Shown here: positions 15,078 to 22,807 of the stretch, piece after piece | How positions within the stretch are numbered: position 1 is the stretch's first letter | How the letters are laid out: every line of letters begins with the position of its first letter | Assembly: GCF_050632385.1 (NCBI RefSeq) | Contig: NZ_CP192599.1 | Location: forward strand, 1,426,001 to 1,490,000 | Length of the DNA: 64,000 bases | Direction of reading: 5' to 3' | Source of the DNA: Humitalea sp050632385 | GTDB lineage: Bacteria; Pseudomonadota; Alphaproteobacteria; Acetobacterales; Acetobacteraceae | Notes under the pieces: model-generated | Databases searched by the model: none | Told to the model about the DNA's origin: nothing | What the model saw: only the letters and a program-made list of their open reading frames with translations | Made by a program: the position numbers and the translations under genes

Positions 15078-16226
15078 TCATCCCCACGACGCCATGCTGG
15101 CCGGCGTGGGGACCGGTTCGGCCGCCTCATCGCCCGGGTGGCCCGCCGCGTGGTCGAAGGTCACCGCCTTGACCACCGCCCAGAGCGCCATGCCGGGCAC
15201 CAGGCCAAGCCGCGTCACGCTGTCGCGCGTCACCCGCGCCAGCATCACGGTCGGGCCGATCGAGAGCGTGAGGAAGGCTTCATGCGACGACGCGGCTTCA
15301 TTGATGCCAGTCAGCGTCGCGGCCAGGATGTTCTGCGTGGAGATGCCGCGCGGGGGTTCGGTCGCCACCGCGATATCGCGCGCGCGCAGACGGATGCGCG
15401 CCCGGCTGCCCGGCGGCTCCGCGCGCAGCGAGACGAAGAAGGCGCCGCCGGGGAAGCCCAGCCGCGTCAGCCCGCGCACCGGATCATGCGCATCGATGGT
15501 GCAGGTGATCAGCGATCCCGCATCGCGGCGGGCCGCCAGCGGCAGGTCGGTGCGCGCGGCCAGTTGCTCCACCGCTCCCTCGGCCAGCACGCGCCCGGCG
15601 TCGAGCAGCACCAGGCGGTCCGCCAGGGCATCGACCTCGTCCAGCGCATGGGTCACGTAGAGGATCGGGATACGCGCCGCATCGCGCAGCCGCGCGAGGA
15701 AGGGGAGAACGTCGCCGCGCCGCCCGGCATCGAGCGCCGCCAGGGGTTCATCCATCAGCAGCAGCCGGGGCCGCGCCAGCAGGGCGCGCCCCAGGGCCAC
15801 GCGCTGCCGCTCACCACCCGACAGCCGGCCGGGCCGGCGTGCCAGCAGCGGCGCGATGCCGAGCAGGGCCACCACCTCCTCGAACCCCGGCCCGGTGGCG
15901 TCGCGCGGCGCGCGGCGCAGGCCGTAGCGCAGGTTGGTGTCCACGCTGAGGTGCGGGAAGAGCCGTGCCTCCTGGAACACCACGGCAAAGCGCCGGTGTT
16001 CCGCCGCCACGGAAATCCCGCGCGCCGTGTCCAGCACCACGCCGCCATCCACCGCTACGCGACCCTCGTGCGGCTGCAACAGCCCCGCGACGGCGGCGAG
16101 GATGGTGCTCTTGCCGCAGCCGGATGGGCCGAACAGCGCCGTCACGCCGACCTCGGGCGCGGTGAAGGCGGCATCGATGGCGAAGCCGTCGCGCCCGAAG
16201 CGGTGTCGCAAGGCGACCTCCAGCAT
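15078..16226 (-). CDS. modC: Molybdate ABC transporter ATP-binding protein
   Basis: 382 residues. Walker A GPSGCGKST (33-41), signature LSGGERQRVALGRAL, Walker B LLLMDEPLAALD and switch His in YVTHALDEVDAL. The C-terminal TOBE region contains RLRARDIAVATEPP followed by a Mop-like segment with LARVTRDSVTRLGLVPG and ALWAVVKAV, the part that senses molybdate and limits transport. Its start overlaps the modB stop by one base (16226). About twenty extra residues after the TOBE domain (GDEAAEPVPTPASM) are unusual and low in complexity. Confidence 0.94.
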   Translation of the reverse strand: MLEVALRHRFGRDGFAIDAAFTAPEVGVTALFGPSGCGKSTILAAVAGLLQPHEGRVAVDGGVVLDTARGISVAAEHRRFAVVFQEARLFPHLSVDTNLRYGLRRAPRDATGPGFEEVVALLGIAPLLARRPGRLSGGERQRVALGRALLARPRLLLMDEPLAALDAGRRGDVLPFLARLRDAARIPILYVTHALDEVDALADRLVLLDAGRVLAEGAVEQLAARTDLPLAARRDAGSLITCTIDAHDPVRGLTRLGFPGGAFFVSLRAEPPGSRARIRLRARDIAVATEPPRGISTQNILAATLTGINEAASSHEAFLTLSIGPTVMLARVTRDSVTRLGLVPGMALWAVVKAVTFDHAAGHPGDEAAEPVPTPASMASWG

Positions 16227-16918
16227 CAGCCGCGCCCCAGCAGCACATGCATGCGCCGCGCGATCAGCTCGGCCAGCAGCAGGCCGGAGATGGCGAGGGT
16301 GAAGGAGACCAGTGCCAGCCGCGCCGCCACCGCCTCGCCCCCCGGCGTCTGCGTCGCGCTGTAGATCGCCAGCGGCAGGGTCTGCGTCTGGCCGGGGATG
16401 TTGGAGGCGAAGGTGATGACCGCGCCGAATTCGCCCAGGCCCGCGGCGAAGGCGGTGACGGCGCCGGCCAGGATGCCGGGCGACATCAAGGGCAGGGTCA
16501 CGGTGATGAAGCGGTCGACCGGCCCGGCCCCCAATGTGCGGGCCGCAGCCTCCAGCCCCTGGTCCACATGTTCCAGCCCCAGCCGCACCGAACGCACGAT
16601 CAACGGGAAGGACATCACCGCGGTGGCCAGGGCCGCGCCATCCGTGGTGAAGACCAGCCTGATGCCGAACCAGTCATGCAGCGGCGCGCCGATCGGCCCG
16701 CGGATGCCGAACAGCATCAGCAGCCCCCAGCCGACCACGACGGGCGGCACCACCAGCGGCAGGTGCACGAAGGCATCCAGCAGCGTCCGGCCCGGAAAAC
16801 GCCGGCGCGCCAGCAGCCAGGCGATGCCGACCGCCGGGATCAGCGACAGCAGCACCGAACGCGTGGCGACGTCGAGGCTGAGGCGGACGGCCTGCCATTC
16901 CTCGGCGGAAAGGGTCAC
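16226..16918 (-). CDS. modB: Molybdate ABC transporter permease
   Basis: 230 residues with five to six membrane spans, the normal ModB size. The coupling loop EAAARTLGAGPVDRFITVTL is the EAA motif contacting ModC. The N-terminal segment LDVATRSVLLSLIPAVGIAWLL and PLVVPPVVVGWGLLMLFG match the ModB subfamily closely. It lies 22 nt after modA and overlaps modC by one base, so the three form one transcription unit. Confidence 0.95.
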   Translation of the reverse strand: MTLSAEEWQAVRLSLDVATRSVLLSLIPAVGIAWLLARRRFPGRTLLDAFVHLPLVVPPVVVGWGLLMLFGIRGPIGAPLHDWFGIRLVFTTDGAALATAVMSFPLIVRSVRLGLEHVDQGLEAAARTLGAGPVDRFITVTLPLMSPGILAGAVTAFAAGLGEFGAVITFASNIPGQTQTLPLAIYSATQTPGGEAVAARLALVSFTLAISGLLLAELIARRMHVLLGRG

Positions 16919-16940
16919 CGCGTGCTGCCTGTTCCGCGCG

Positions 16941-17726
16941 TCACCGCGCGAGCAAGAAGCCGAAGCGCTGCCAGGTGGGCGTCGCCTCCGGCCCGGTCAG
17001 GAAGGCCAGCAGCGCACGCGCCTGGGCATTGCCCTCCGCACGGCGGGTCAGGGCGAAGGGGTAGGTGACGGGCTCATGACTTTCGGCGGGGAACGTGCCG
17101 ACCACGCGCACGCCGGCGCTGGCGGCGGCATCGGTGGAATAGACGATGCCATAGGGTGCCTCGCCCCGCTCGACCAGCAGCAGCGCGGCGCGGACGTTGT
17201 CGGCCCGTGCCAGCCGCGGGGCGATGGCGTCCCACTGGCCCATCCAGGTCAGCGCCGCCTGGGCATAGCGCCCGACCGGCACATGCGCCGGGTCGCCGGT
17301 GGCGATGCGGCCATTGGTGCCGAGAAGCGCCAGGAGATCGGTGCCGCGCGCCAAGGCGACGGGGCGGGCGGCATTGGCCGGCGCGATCAGGACGAGCGCA
17401 TTGCCGAGCGGGCTGCTGCGCGTGGCATTCACCAGCAGGTTGCGGTCCTGCAGGTAATTCGCCCAGGCTTCGTCCGCGCTCATGAACAGGTCGGCGGGCG
17501 CGCCCTGTTCGATCTGCCGGGCCAGGGCCGAGGAGGCGGCGAAGGAGAAGCGCGGCGCCGGATTGCCGCGCGCGGCCCATTGCCCGCCCAGGTCGCGCAG
17601 CGCGTCGGTCAGGCTGGCGGCGGCGAAGACGGTCGCGGGTTCGCTTGCCGGCTGGGCCCGGGCCGCGAGCGGGGTGCAGGCCAGCGCGAGGGCGGCGACG
17701 GCTGAAAGGAAGCGGCTGCGACGCAT
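16941..17726 (-). CDS. modA: Molybdate ABC transporter substrate-binding protein
   Basis: 261 residues. A signal peptide (MRRSRFLSAVAALALACTPL up to ARAQ, cleavage near residue 25) precedes FAAASLTDALRDLG and FSFAASSALARQIEQGAPAD, whose serines bind the oxyanion. ADLFMSADEAW and APYGIVYSTDAAAS are also ModA hallmarks. An AGGAG site precedes ATG 17726. It is first of the modABCD-mop-modE series, and a ModE-box-like palindrome lies 18-41 bp upstream of its start. A second, divergent ModA-like protein is encoded 2 kb away. Confidence 0.95.
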   Translation of the reverse strand: MRRSRFLSAVAALALACTPLAARAQPASEPATVFAAASLTDALRDLGGQWAARGNPAPRFSFAASSALARQIEQGAPADLFMSADEAWANYLQDRNLLVNATRSSPLGNALVLIAPANAARPVALARGTDLLALLGTNGRIATGDPAHVPVGRYAQAALTWMGQWDAIAPRLARADNVRAALLLVERGEAPYGIVYSTDAAASAGVRVVGTFPAESHEPVTYPFALTRRAEGNAQARALLAFLTGPEATPTWQRFGFLLAR

Positions 17727-17743
17727 CCGGCATCTCCTGGCTA

Positions 17744-17767
17744 CGTTGTATGTATTGGGAGATAGCG
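17744..17767 (-). promoter_or_regulatory. Candidate ModE box upstream of modA
   Basis: Read on the minus strand, CGCTATCTC, six bases, CATACAACG. Both halves resemble the remembered ModE operator half-site CGNTATAT with a 6-nt spacer (left one mismatch, right two on the complementary strand). It occupies most of the 61-bp gap between the DUF2325 stop and the modA start, where molybdate-dependent repression would be expected. Confidence 0.5.
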
Positions 17768-17787
17768 GATCGCATCGACCGCGTCCA

Positions 17788-19092
17788 TCAGGCCGGTGGC
17801 GAAGGGCCTTGCCGCAAGGCGGCCAGCAGGCTGGCCGCGCCGGTCGAGCGCAAGGGCTGGAACGGGCGCCCCAACTGCCGGCACAGGCGCTTCACGCCAA
17901 GGGCCGCATCATGGCTCACGCAATCCACCGGAAAGACGACCAGATCGGCCCGGCCCACCAGGCCGGGCAGGGTGGCGCTGCCCTGCTCGGCGTCGAAATG
18001 CAGCAGGGCCGCCCCTTGCGCCGCCGCGGCGCGACGGAGCAGGGCCGTCTGGCCGGACCGCCCGCCCACATACAGCACTGTGCCAAAAGGCGACGGGCGC
18101 GACGGCGCCACGTCGGGTTGCACCATCGCCGCCTCGGCCGCCGCCACCTCCTGGGTCAGGCTGGCGACCTCATCGACAAGCTTGAGCCTCGCGACATGTT
18201 CCTGCCGCTGCGCGGCGCGGGCTGCCAGTTCCCGGGTTTTGGCAGCCTCACGGCGAGCGATCTCACGTTGCAGGCGCCCGTGCAGATCGCCCACCAGGCG
18301 ATCGACCTCGGCCACGCGTCCGGGTGCTGCTTCGGCGCGCTGCCCTGCCTGGCGGGCTATCAGCTCCTGCAAGGTGCGGATGCGGCCGTCGCGTTCGGTG
18401 ATGTCGGCCTGCAAGCGGGCCTGCTGCCGCGCCACCGTCTCCCGCAACGCCGCGATCTCCCGCTCCTGATCCGCGAGACGGCGGATGTCGGCGCGATTCG
18501 CGGCGCCGACGAGGTGCGAAAGCATGTGAACCTCGCCAAAGACGGCGGAGATGAGCGCCTGGTCCGTCACCGGATGTGTGAGCACCGCCCAATAGGCGCC
18601 GGGGATGTCGCCCGCAGCCATCGCGGCCCGCCAATGGTCGCGGAGGGACGCCGTGTCCCTGGCGTCGTTAAACCGACGAATGACGGCGCGATGCCGTTCA
18701 TCGAGCGCCTTGTTCAACAGTTTCGACGCCGCATCCTGCCGACCCGCCAGGCCCACGGCCATGCTGTGCAGCGCGTGATCGGTCGCACCTGCAGCGCCAA
18801 GGCCGAGCTTGCGCAGCAGGCGGCGCAACTCATCGGTCGAGAGGCAGGTGCCGACGATCGAACAATGCAGGCTGTCGCCGAGGTCCCAGAGCCTGCGGCG
18901 CCGGGGCAATGCCGGACGGACCGGCCCGGCCGGGACGGCAGGGGCGGGCAGCAGCCCTGCGCGCGGCGCCGGGTGCATGACGACCGCACAATCGCAATCG
19001 CGCCCGGAGGATCTGATGGAGGCGCTGCTGGCTGCGAAAGAAATGCCCCGGGGTGCGTCGTCCCTGCGTCCATCGTCACGAAGCGGCATCAT
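17788..19092 (-). CDS. DUF2325 protein with central coiled coil, molybdenum-locus associated
   Basis: 434 residues. The C-terminus (about 336-425) is a DUF2325 domain: a strand with VLYVGGRSGQ, then LVVFPVDCVSHDAALGVKR and a nearby Cys (LCRQLGR). The middle (about 200-325) is rich in Glu, Arg, Leu and Ala in heptad spacing and should form a long coiled coil. The N-terminal third holds WDLGDSLHCSIVGTCLS with two cysteines (77 and 83), a possible metal site with the C-terminal Cys/His. I start at ATG 19092, after AGGGGTGAC; Met 40 (18975), just before the conserved region, is an alternative. It sits upstream of modA on the same strand and is divergent from two genes, one ModA-like. DUF2325 has no established biochemical role; a link to molybdenum is inference from context and operators. 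Confidence 0.8.
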   Translation of the reverse strand: MMPLRDDGRRDDAPRGISFAASSASIRSSGRDCDCAVVMHPAPRAGLLPAPAVPAGPVRPALPRRRRLWDLGDSLHCSIVGTCLSTDELRRLLRKLGLGAAGATDHALHSMAVGLAGRQDAASKLLNKALDERHRAVIRRFNDARDTASLRDHWRAAMAAGDIPGAYWAVLTHPVTDQALISAVFGEVHMLSHLVGAANRADIRRLADQEREIAALRETVARQQARLQADITERDGRIRTLQELIARQAGQRAEAAPGRVAEVDRLVGDLHGRLQREIARREAAKTRELAARAAQRQEHVARLKLVDEVASLTQEVAAAEAAMVQPDVAPSRPSPFGTVLYVGGRSGQTALLRRAAAAQGAALLHFDAEQGSATLPGLVGRADLVVFPVDCVSHDAALGVKRLCRQLGRPFQPLRSTGAASLLAALRQGPSPPA

Positions 19093-19112
19093 CGCCAGTC
19101 ACCCCTTGCATT

Positions 19113-19138
19113 TCGATATATATGATTGAGTATAACGA
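19113..19138. promoter_or_regulatory. Candidate ModE box in the DUF2325 / unknown-gene divergent gap
   Basis: TCGATATATA, six bases (TGATTG), AGTATAACGA. The right arm reads TCGTTATACT on the other strand, so 7 of 10 positions are symmetric and both halves match a TCGNTATA half-site. It is in the only 71 bp separating the two start codons (19092 and 19164), so one bound regulator could control both directions. This AT-rich patch stands out against the GC-rich surroundings. Confidence 0.6.
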
Positions 19139-19163
19139 TGGAAACGCGCAAGGGGGGAGGGCG

Positions 19164-19562
19164 ATGGGTGATCCGACGCAGGCCGATGCAAGGCGCGACA
19201 TCGTCGCGGCGGAAGCCCTGCTCGACTGGTCCGTGGACCGCGACGGCCGCGGCGTGACGCTCGGCCTACTGACCGAGGCGGGGGGCGAGGTGGCGCTCTC
19301 CCTGCCAGCACAGAGCGTGCCACAGGCCACCATGGCACTGCTCGCCCTGCTGACGGAGCTGCATCGTCGGGGCGCGTCGGACATCATGCATCCCGTTGCC
19401 GGCTGGCGGTTGGAAGGCGTGCAGGCGCCGGACCATCGCCTTCTCACCCTGACCACGACAGAGGGGTTCCGCCTGACCTTTCTCCTCCTTCACGACGAAC
19501 TCGATGCCATCGCGCTCGCATCCGCGTCAGCCGTTCCGACGGCCCCGGAGGTTACCCACTGA
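19164..19562 (+). CDS. Uncharacterised 132-residue protein ahead of a ModA-like gene
   Basis: I do not recognise a family. The protein has no signal peptide or membrane span. It has two halves: an amphipathic N-terminus with AEALLDWSVDRDGRGVTLG and LPAQSVPQATMALLALLTEL, and a beta-rich C-terminus with GWRLEGVQA and LLTLTTTEGFRLTFLLLHDE. ATG 19164 follows AGGGGGGAGG, a very strong ribosome-binding site. Its stop overlaps the ModA-like start by one base (19562), so the two are translated together, and the candidate ModE box lies 26 bp upstream of its start. A cytoplasmic partner of DUF2325 or of molybdenum uptake is possible but unproved. Confidence 0.7.
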   Translation: MGDPTQADARRDIVAAEALLDWSVDRDGRGVTLGLLTEAGGEVALSLPAQSVPQATMALLALLTELHRRGASDIMHPVAGWRLEGVQAPDHRLLTLTTTEGFRLTFLLLHDELDAIALASASAVPTAPEVTH

Positions 19563-20401
19563 TGCCCGGCATTCGAAGCTGGCGGTCACTTTGTGTCGCC
19601 CTGTGCATGATCGTGGCAGGGCCCAGCCCGGTGTGGGCACAGGCGGAGCCGCTGCGGCTGCTCGCCGCGGGAAGCCTGACGCAGGCGATGGGCGAGGTGG
19701 CGGCCGCTTTTGCCGGCACGCCAGGCGGCCAGCAGGTCGCGACGGGGTTCGGCCCTTCGGGCCTGCTGCGGGAGCGGATCGAGCGCGGCGAGGCGCGTGC
19801 CGATGTGTTCTTTTCAGCCAGCCTGGAACACGCGACCCGCCTTGAACAGGCCGGGCGCGCGGTGGCGCCGGCGGTGGTCTTCGTGCGCAACCGGCTTTGC
19901 CTGCTGGTTCGGCCGGGGCTGACCGTCACGCCGTCGGCCGTGCTCGATACGCTGCTTGATCCTGTGGTGAGGCTCGGAACCTCGACGCCGCGCGCCGATC
20001 CGTCGGGGGATTATGCCTGGGCCTTGTTCGCACGGGCGGAGGCAGTGCGGCCGGGCAGCCGCGCGATGCTGGAGGGTAAGGCGCTGCAACTGGTGGGCGG
20101 GCCGAGTTCGGCGACGCCGCCCGCCGGCATCGGTGCCGTCGGCTGGCACTTCCGCGAAGGCCGGGCGGATGTCTTCCTCGGCTACTGCACATCGGGCGCT
20201 CAGGCCGCGCGGGAGGTGCCAGGCATTACGGTCCAGGATCTGCCGCCGAGCCTGGCCGTCGGCGCCGACTACGGCATGGCCTTGTTGTCCGCGCGGCCTG
20301 AGGCGGTGCGGCTGGCACTGTTCGCGCTGTCGCCGGCCGGGCAGACGATCCTCGCGCGGCATGGCTTCGCGCCGGTGACACAGATCGCGGACACGCCATG
20401 A
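19562..20401 (+). CDS. Second ModA-like oxyanion-binding protein, orphan
   Basis: 279 residues. A signal peptide ending VWAQA (about residue 24) precedes LRLLAAGSLTQAMGEVAAAF, a ModA-type opening with Gly where ModA usually has Ala (AAASLT). FGPSGLLRERIERGEARADVFFSAS supplies the second serine site and DYGMALLSARPEAVRLALFALS is a typical C-terminal segment. No permease or ATPase gene accompanies it, so it would need to feed the modBC encoded about 2 kb away, or act as a sensor or scavenger. Molybdate, tungstate or another oxyanion is likely; the ModE-box-like site upstream of its operon favours molybdenum. Confidence 0.82.
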   Translation: MPGIRSWRSLCVALCMIVAGPSPVWAQAEPLRLLAAGSLTQAMGEVAAAFAGTPGGQQVATGFGPSGLLRERIERGEARADVFFSASLEHATRLEQAGRAVAPAVVFVRNRLCLLVRPGLTVTPSAVLDTLLDPVVRLGTSTPRADPSGDYAWALFARAEAVRPGSRAMLEGKALQLVGGPSSATPPAGIGAVGWHFREGRADVFLGYCTSGAQAAREVPGITVQDLPPSLAVGADYGMALLSARPEAVRLALFALSPAGQTILARHGFAPVTQIADTP

Positions 20402-20731
20402 GAATCCTGGCAAGGGCGAGCGTCGTGTGAACATCGAAATGCAGAACGCGCTTCATCCGCTCCTGGATGGCGGAGCGAAGCGCCTCTGGCGGGGTGCCTG
20501 ACACGAAAAGCCCTCGATCGGAGAGGGTCCGACGACGGTTGCGGAGCAGTCGGGCAATGGCCGGGACGAGGGGAAATGGGCCTTGGAGGAATTTCTGGAG
20601 GTCGAGGCGTTGATCGGATCCGAGGCGGCTTGATGCCAACCTCTCGCCGACAGCGTGACATGTAGAAATCCGTGACGCAGCGCCCTCAAGGCCTCGACGA
20701 TGCGCCGCGTCACGGCATCCGGGCGCGCCCG
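20402..20731 (-). pseudogene. Unassigned gap with a broken, coding-like minus-strand segment
   Basis: No intact gene is seen in these 330 bp. On the minus strand about 20645 to 20410 reads as an open, protein-like stretch without a start: RLDLQKFLQGPFPLVPAIAR, then ARLLRNRRRTLSDRGLFVSG and ERMKRVLHFDVHTTLALARI. Upstream of it, in another minus frame from ATG 20713, MTRRIVEALRALRHGFL looks like an N-terminus, so the two may be halves of a frameshifted gene. Codons here (GGA, CCA, TTT, GAT) are less GC-rich than in the neighbours, which hints at a foreign remnant. I cannot name the family. Confidence 0.35.
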
Positions 20732-21712
20732 CTATTCCCGCCAGGGCCGCACGGCCCATAGCGCCCGCAGGCTGGCCTGGTCGGCCAGCATCATGTCGCG
20801 ATAGGCGTCCCCGATCAGCGGCCGCAGCGGCATGTTCTGCTGCGCCGCCACGGCCAGGAAGGCGGGGTCCGTCAGTGCGCCGGCAAAGGCCTCCCGCAGC
20901 CGCGCGAGGATGTCCGGCGGCAGGCCCGGGGGGCCGGCGATGCCGCGGGCGCTGCCGCCGACCACGTCGAATCCCTGGTCGCGGAAGGTCGGCACATCGG
21001 CGGCGGGTTCCCATCGCGCCGGGCCGCCCTGGCCGAGGCAGCGGATCTTTCCCTCGCGCATCAGCGGCAGGCCCTCGCTCATGTTGATCGAGCCGACCTG
21101 GAGCGACCCGCCCAGCAGGTCGCGCATCACCGGCGGCGTGCTGGCATAGGGGACGTGGGTCAGCCGGACGCCCGCCGCCTGCTCATAGGCCAGTTGCAGC
21201 AGGTGGTCGTCCGATCCGATGCCGGCGGTGCCGATGGTGATGGTGTCCGGCGCGCGCTTCGCCGCGGCCTGCAGGTCGGCCAGGGTCCGCAAGGCGCTGT
21301 CCGGACGGACCCAGAAGCCGCCCGCGTCATCGACGACATTGGCGATCCAGGAAAACTGGTCGGCGCGGTAGCGCGGCGTGCGCTCGATCGCGATCGTGTT
21401 CATCGCGGTATTGGTGATGGCACCCAGCGTGTAGCCGTCGGGGGCGGCGTTGAAATTCGCCTCGAACCCCAGTTGCCCGGCGGCACCTGGCCGGTTCACC
21501 ACGACGAAGCGCGAACCGGGCAGGCGGGGGGCGACGAATTGCAGGATCGGCCGCGCCATCAGATCGACGCCGCCACCTGGGGCGAAGGGGACGATGACTT
21601 CGATCGCGCGATCGGTCGGCCAGCCGGCGGCGCGCGCCAGGCGCGGGGCGGCAAGCCCCGCCAGCGCGACGCCTGCGATGACGGCGCGGCGGGTCAATGT
21701 GGTCTTGGACAT
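20732..21712 (-). CDS. Bug/TctC-family tripartite tricarboxylate receptor
   Basis: 326 residues. A signal peptide with a twin-arginine-like start (TLTRRAVIAGVALAGLAAPR) leads into IEVIVPFAPGGGVDLMARPI and VVNRPGAAGQLGFEANFNAA, the conserved ligand-loop regions of periplasmic Bug receptors, followed by APDGYTLGAITN. A GGGGGAA site precedes ATG 21712; an upstream in-frame ATG at 21736 is less likely. It follows another Bug gene, a CoA-transferase and a lyase on the same strand, so the ligand is probably a carboxylate used by them. No TctA/TctB membrane genes are in the window. Confidence 0.92.
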   Translation of the reverse strand: MSKTTLTRRAVIAGVALAGLAAPRLARAAGWPTDRAIEVIVPFAPGGGVDLMARPILQFVAPRLPGSRFVVVNRPGAAGQLGFEANFNAAPDGYTLGAITNTAMNTIAIERTPRYRADQFSWIANVVDDAGGFWVRPDSALRTLADLQAAAKRAPDTITIGTAGIGSDDHLLQLAYEQAAGVRLTHVPYASTPPVMRDLLGGSLQVGSINMSEGLPLMREGKIRCLGQGGPARWEPAADVPTFRDQGFDVVGGSARGIAGPPGLPPDILARLREAFAGALTDPAFLAVAAQQNMPLRPLIGDAYRDMMLADQASLRALWAVRPWRE

Positions 21713-21791
21713 GTTGTTTTTCCCCCACGGTTTCATTTGTGACCAGACTGGGGCGCGTCGCTTGCGTCGGCAACCGCGCCCGATTGCGCCG

Positions 21792-22766
21792 CTAATCCAC
21801 CTGCACGCGGGCGTCGGTGACGGCCTTCCCCCATTTTTCGATTTCAGCCGTCAGGAAGGTGCGGAATTCGTCGGGCGTTGACGGCGTGGGGTCGGAGCCC
21901 TCGGCCGCAAGGCGTTCGATCATCGCCTGGGAGGTGAGCGCGCGGCGGACCTCCGCATTGATGCGCCCGACGATGGCCGGCGGCATGCGGGCGGGCGCGA
22001 CAAGGCCGGTCCAGTTCACCGCCTCGAAGCCCGGATAGCCGGATTCCGCCACGGTCGGCACCGTCGGCATGGTCCGCAGCCGCCCGGCCGAGGTGACGGC
22101 CAGTGCCCGCATCTCGCCGCCTTCCAACATGCCCCGCACCGCCAGCGGATTGGCGAAGAACAGGTCGAGCCGCCCGGCGATCAGGTCGGTCGAAACCTGC
22201 GCGCCGCCACGATAGGGGATGATCAGCACGTCGATGCCGGCGCGGCGCTTGAAGATCTCGGCCGCGAGGTGCCCGACCGTGCCGCTGCCGGGATGCCCGC
22301 AGGTCAGTCCACCCGGTGCCGCCCGCGCGGCCGCCACCACATCGGCGAGCGATTGCAGCCGCGATCCCTTGCCGACGACCAGCACATTCGGCTGCGTCGC
22401 GACCAGCGAGATCAACGACAGGTCGCGCAGCGGCTGATAGGGAATATTCGCGGCATAGAGCGTCGGGTTGATGGCGAGGTTCGCGGTCTGGCCCATGCCG
22501 ATGGTGTGGTCATCGGTCGACTTGACCACGGCATCGATACCGATGTTGCCGCCCGCGCCCGTCCGGTTTTCGACAACGACGGTCCAGCCGGAAACGGCGG
22601 TCAACCGTGCCGCCATTTCACGCGAGACGACATCGGTGCCGCCGGCCGGTGGTTGGGGCACGATCAGGCGCAGCGGCCGGTCGGGCCAGGTGGCGCCCTG
22701 GGCGTGTGCAAGATTCGGGGCTGCCAAGGTGGCGCCCGCGGCCAGCAGCATGTGCCGACGATTCAT
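21792..22766 (-). CDS. Bug/TctC-family tripartite tricarboxylate receptor
   Basis: 324 residues: signal peptide MNRRHMLLAAGATLAAPNLA ending HAQ, then LRLIVPQPPAGGTDVVSREM and VVVENRTGAGGNIGIDAVVK. The second loop has a PPAGG in place of the usual PPGG/APGG. It lies 41 nt after the CoA-transferase and 79 nt before a second Bug gene, so two receptors are encoded in one catabolic operon. They share the fold but differ strongly in sequence, which suggests different ligands or a divided task of binding and signalling. Confidence 0.92.
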   Translation of the reverse strand: MNRRHMLLAAGATLAAPNLAHAQGATWPDRPLRLIVPQPPAGGTDVVSREMAARLTAVSGWTVVVENRTGAGGNIGIDAVVKSTDDHTIGMGQTANLAINPTLYAANIPYQPLRDLSLISLVATQPNVLVVGKGSRLQSLADVVAAARAAPGGLTCGHPGSGTVGHLAAEIFKRRAGIDVLIIPYRGGAQVSTDLIAGRLDLFFANPLAVRGMLEGGEMRALAVTSAGRLRTMPTVPTVAESGYPGFEAVNWTGLVAPARMPPAIVGRINAEVRRALTSQAMIERLAAEGSDPTPSTPDEFRTFLTAEIEKWGKAVTDARVQVD

Positions 22767-22807
22767 GTTCTTGGATCTCCCGATTTGGTTTTTTTCGTAG
22801 TCGGCGA

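Noticed and set aside
17788..19092. DUF2325 gene as a toxin-antitoxin or defence component
   Set aside because: Its neighbours and operator-like sites all concern molybdenum, and no nuclease, methylase or toxin gene is present.
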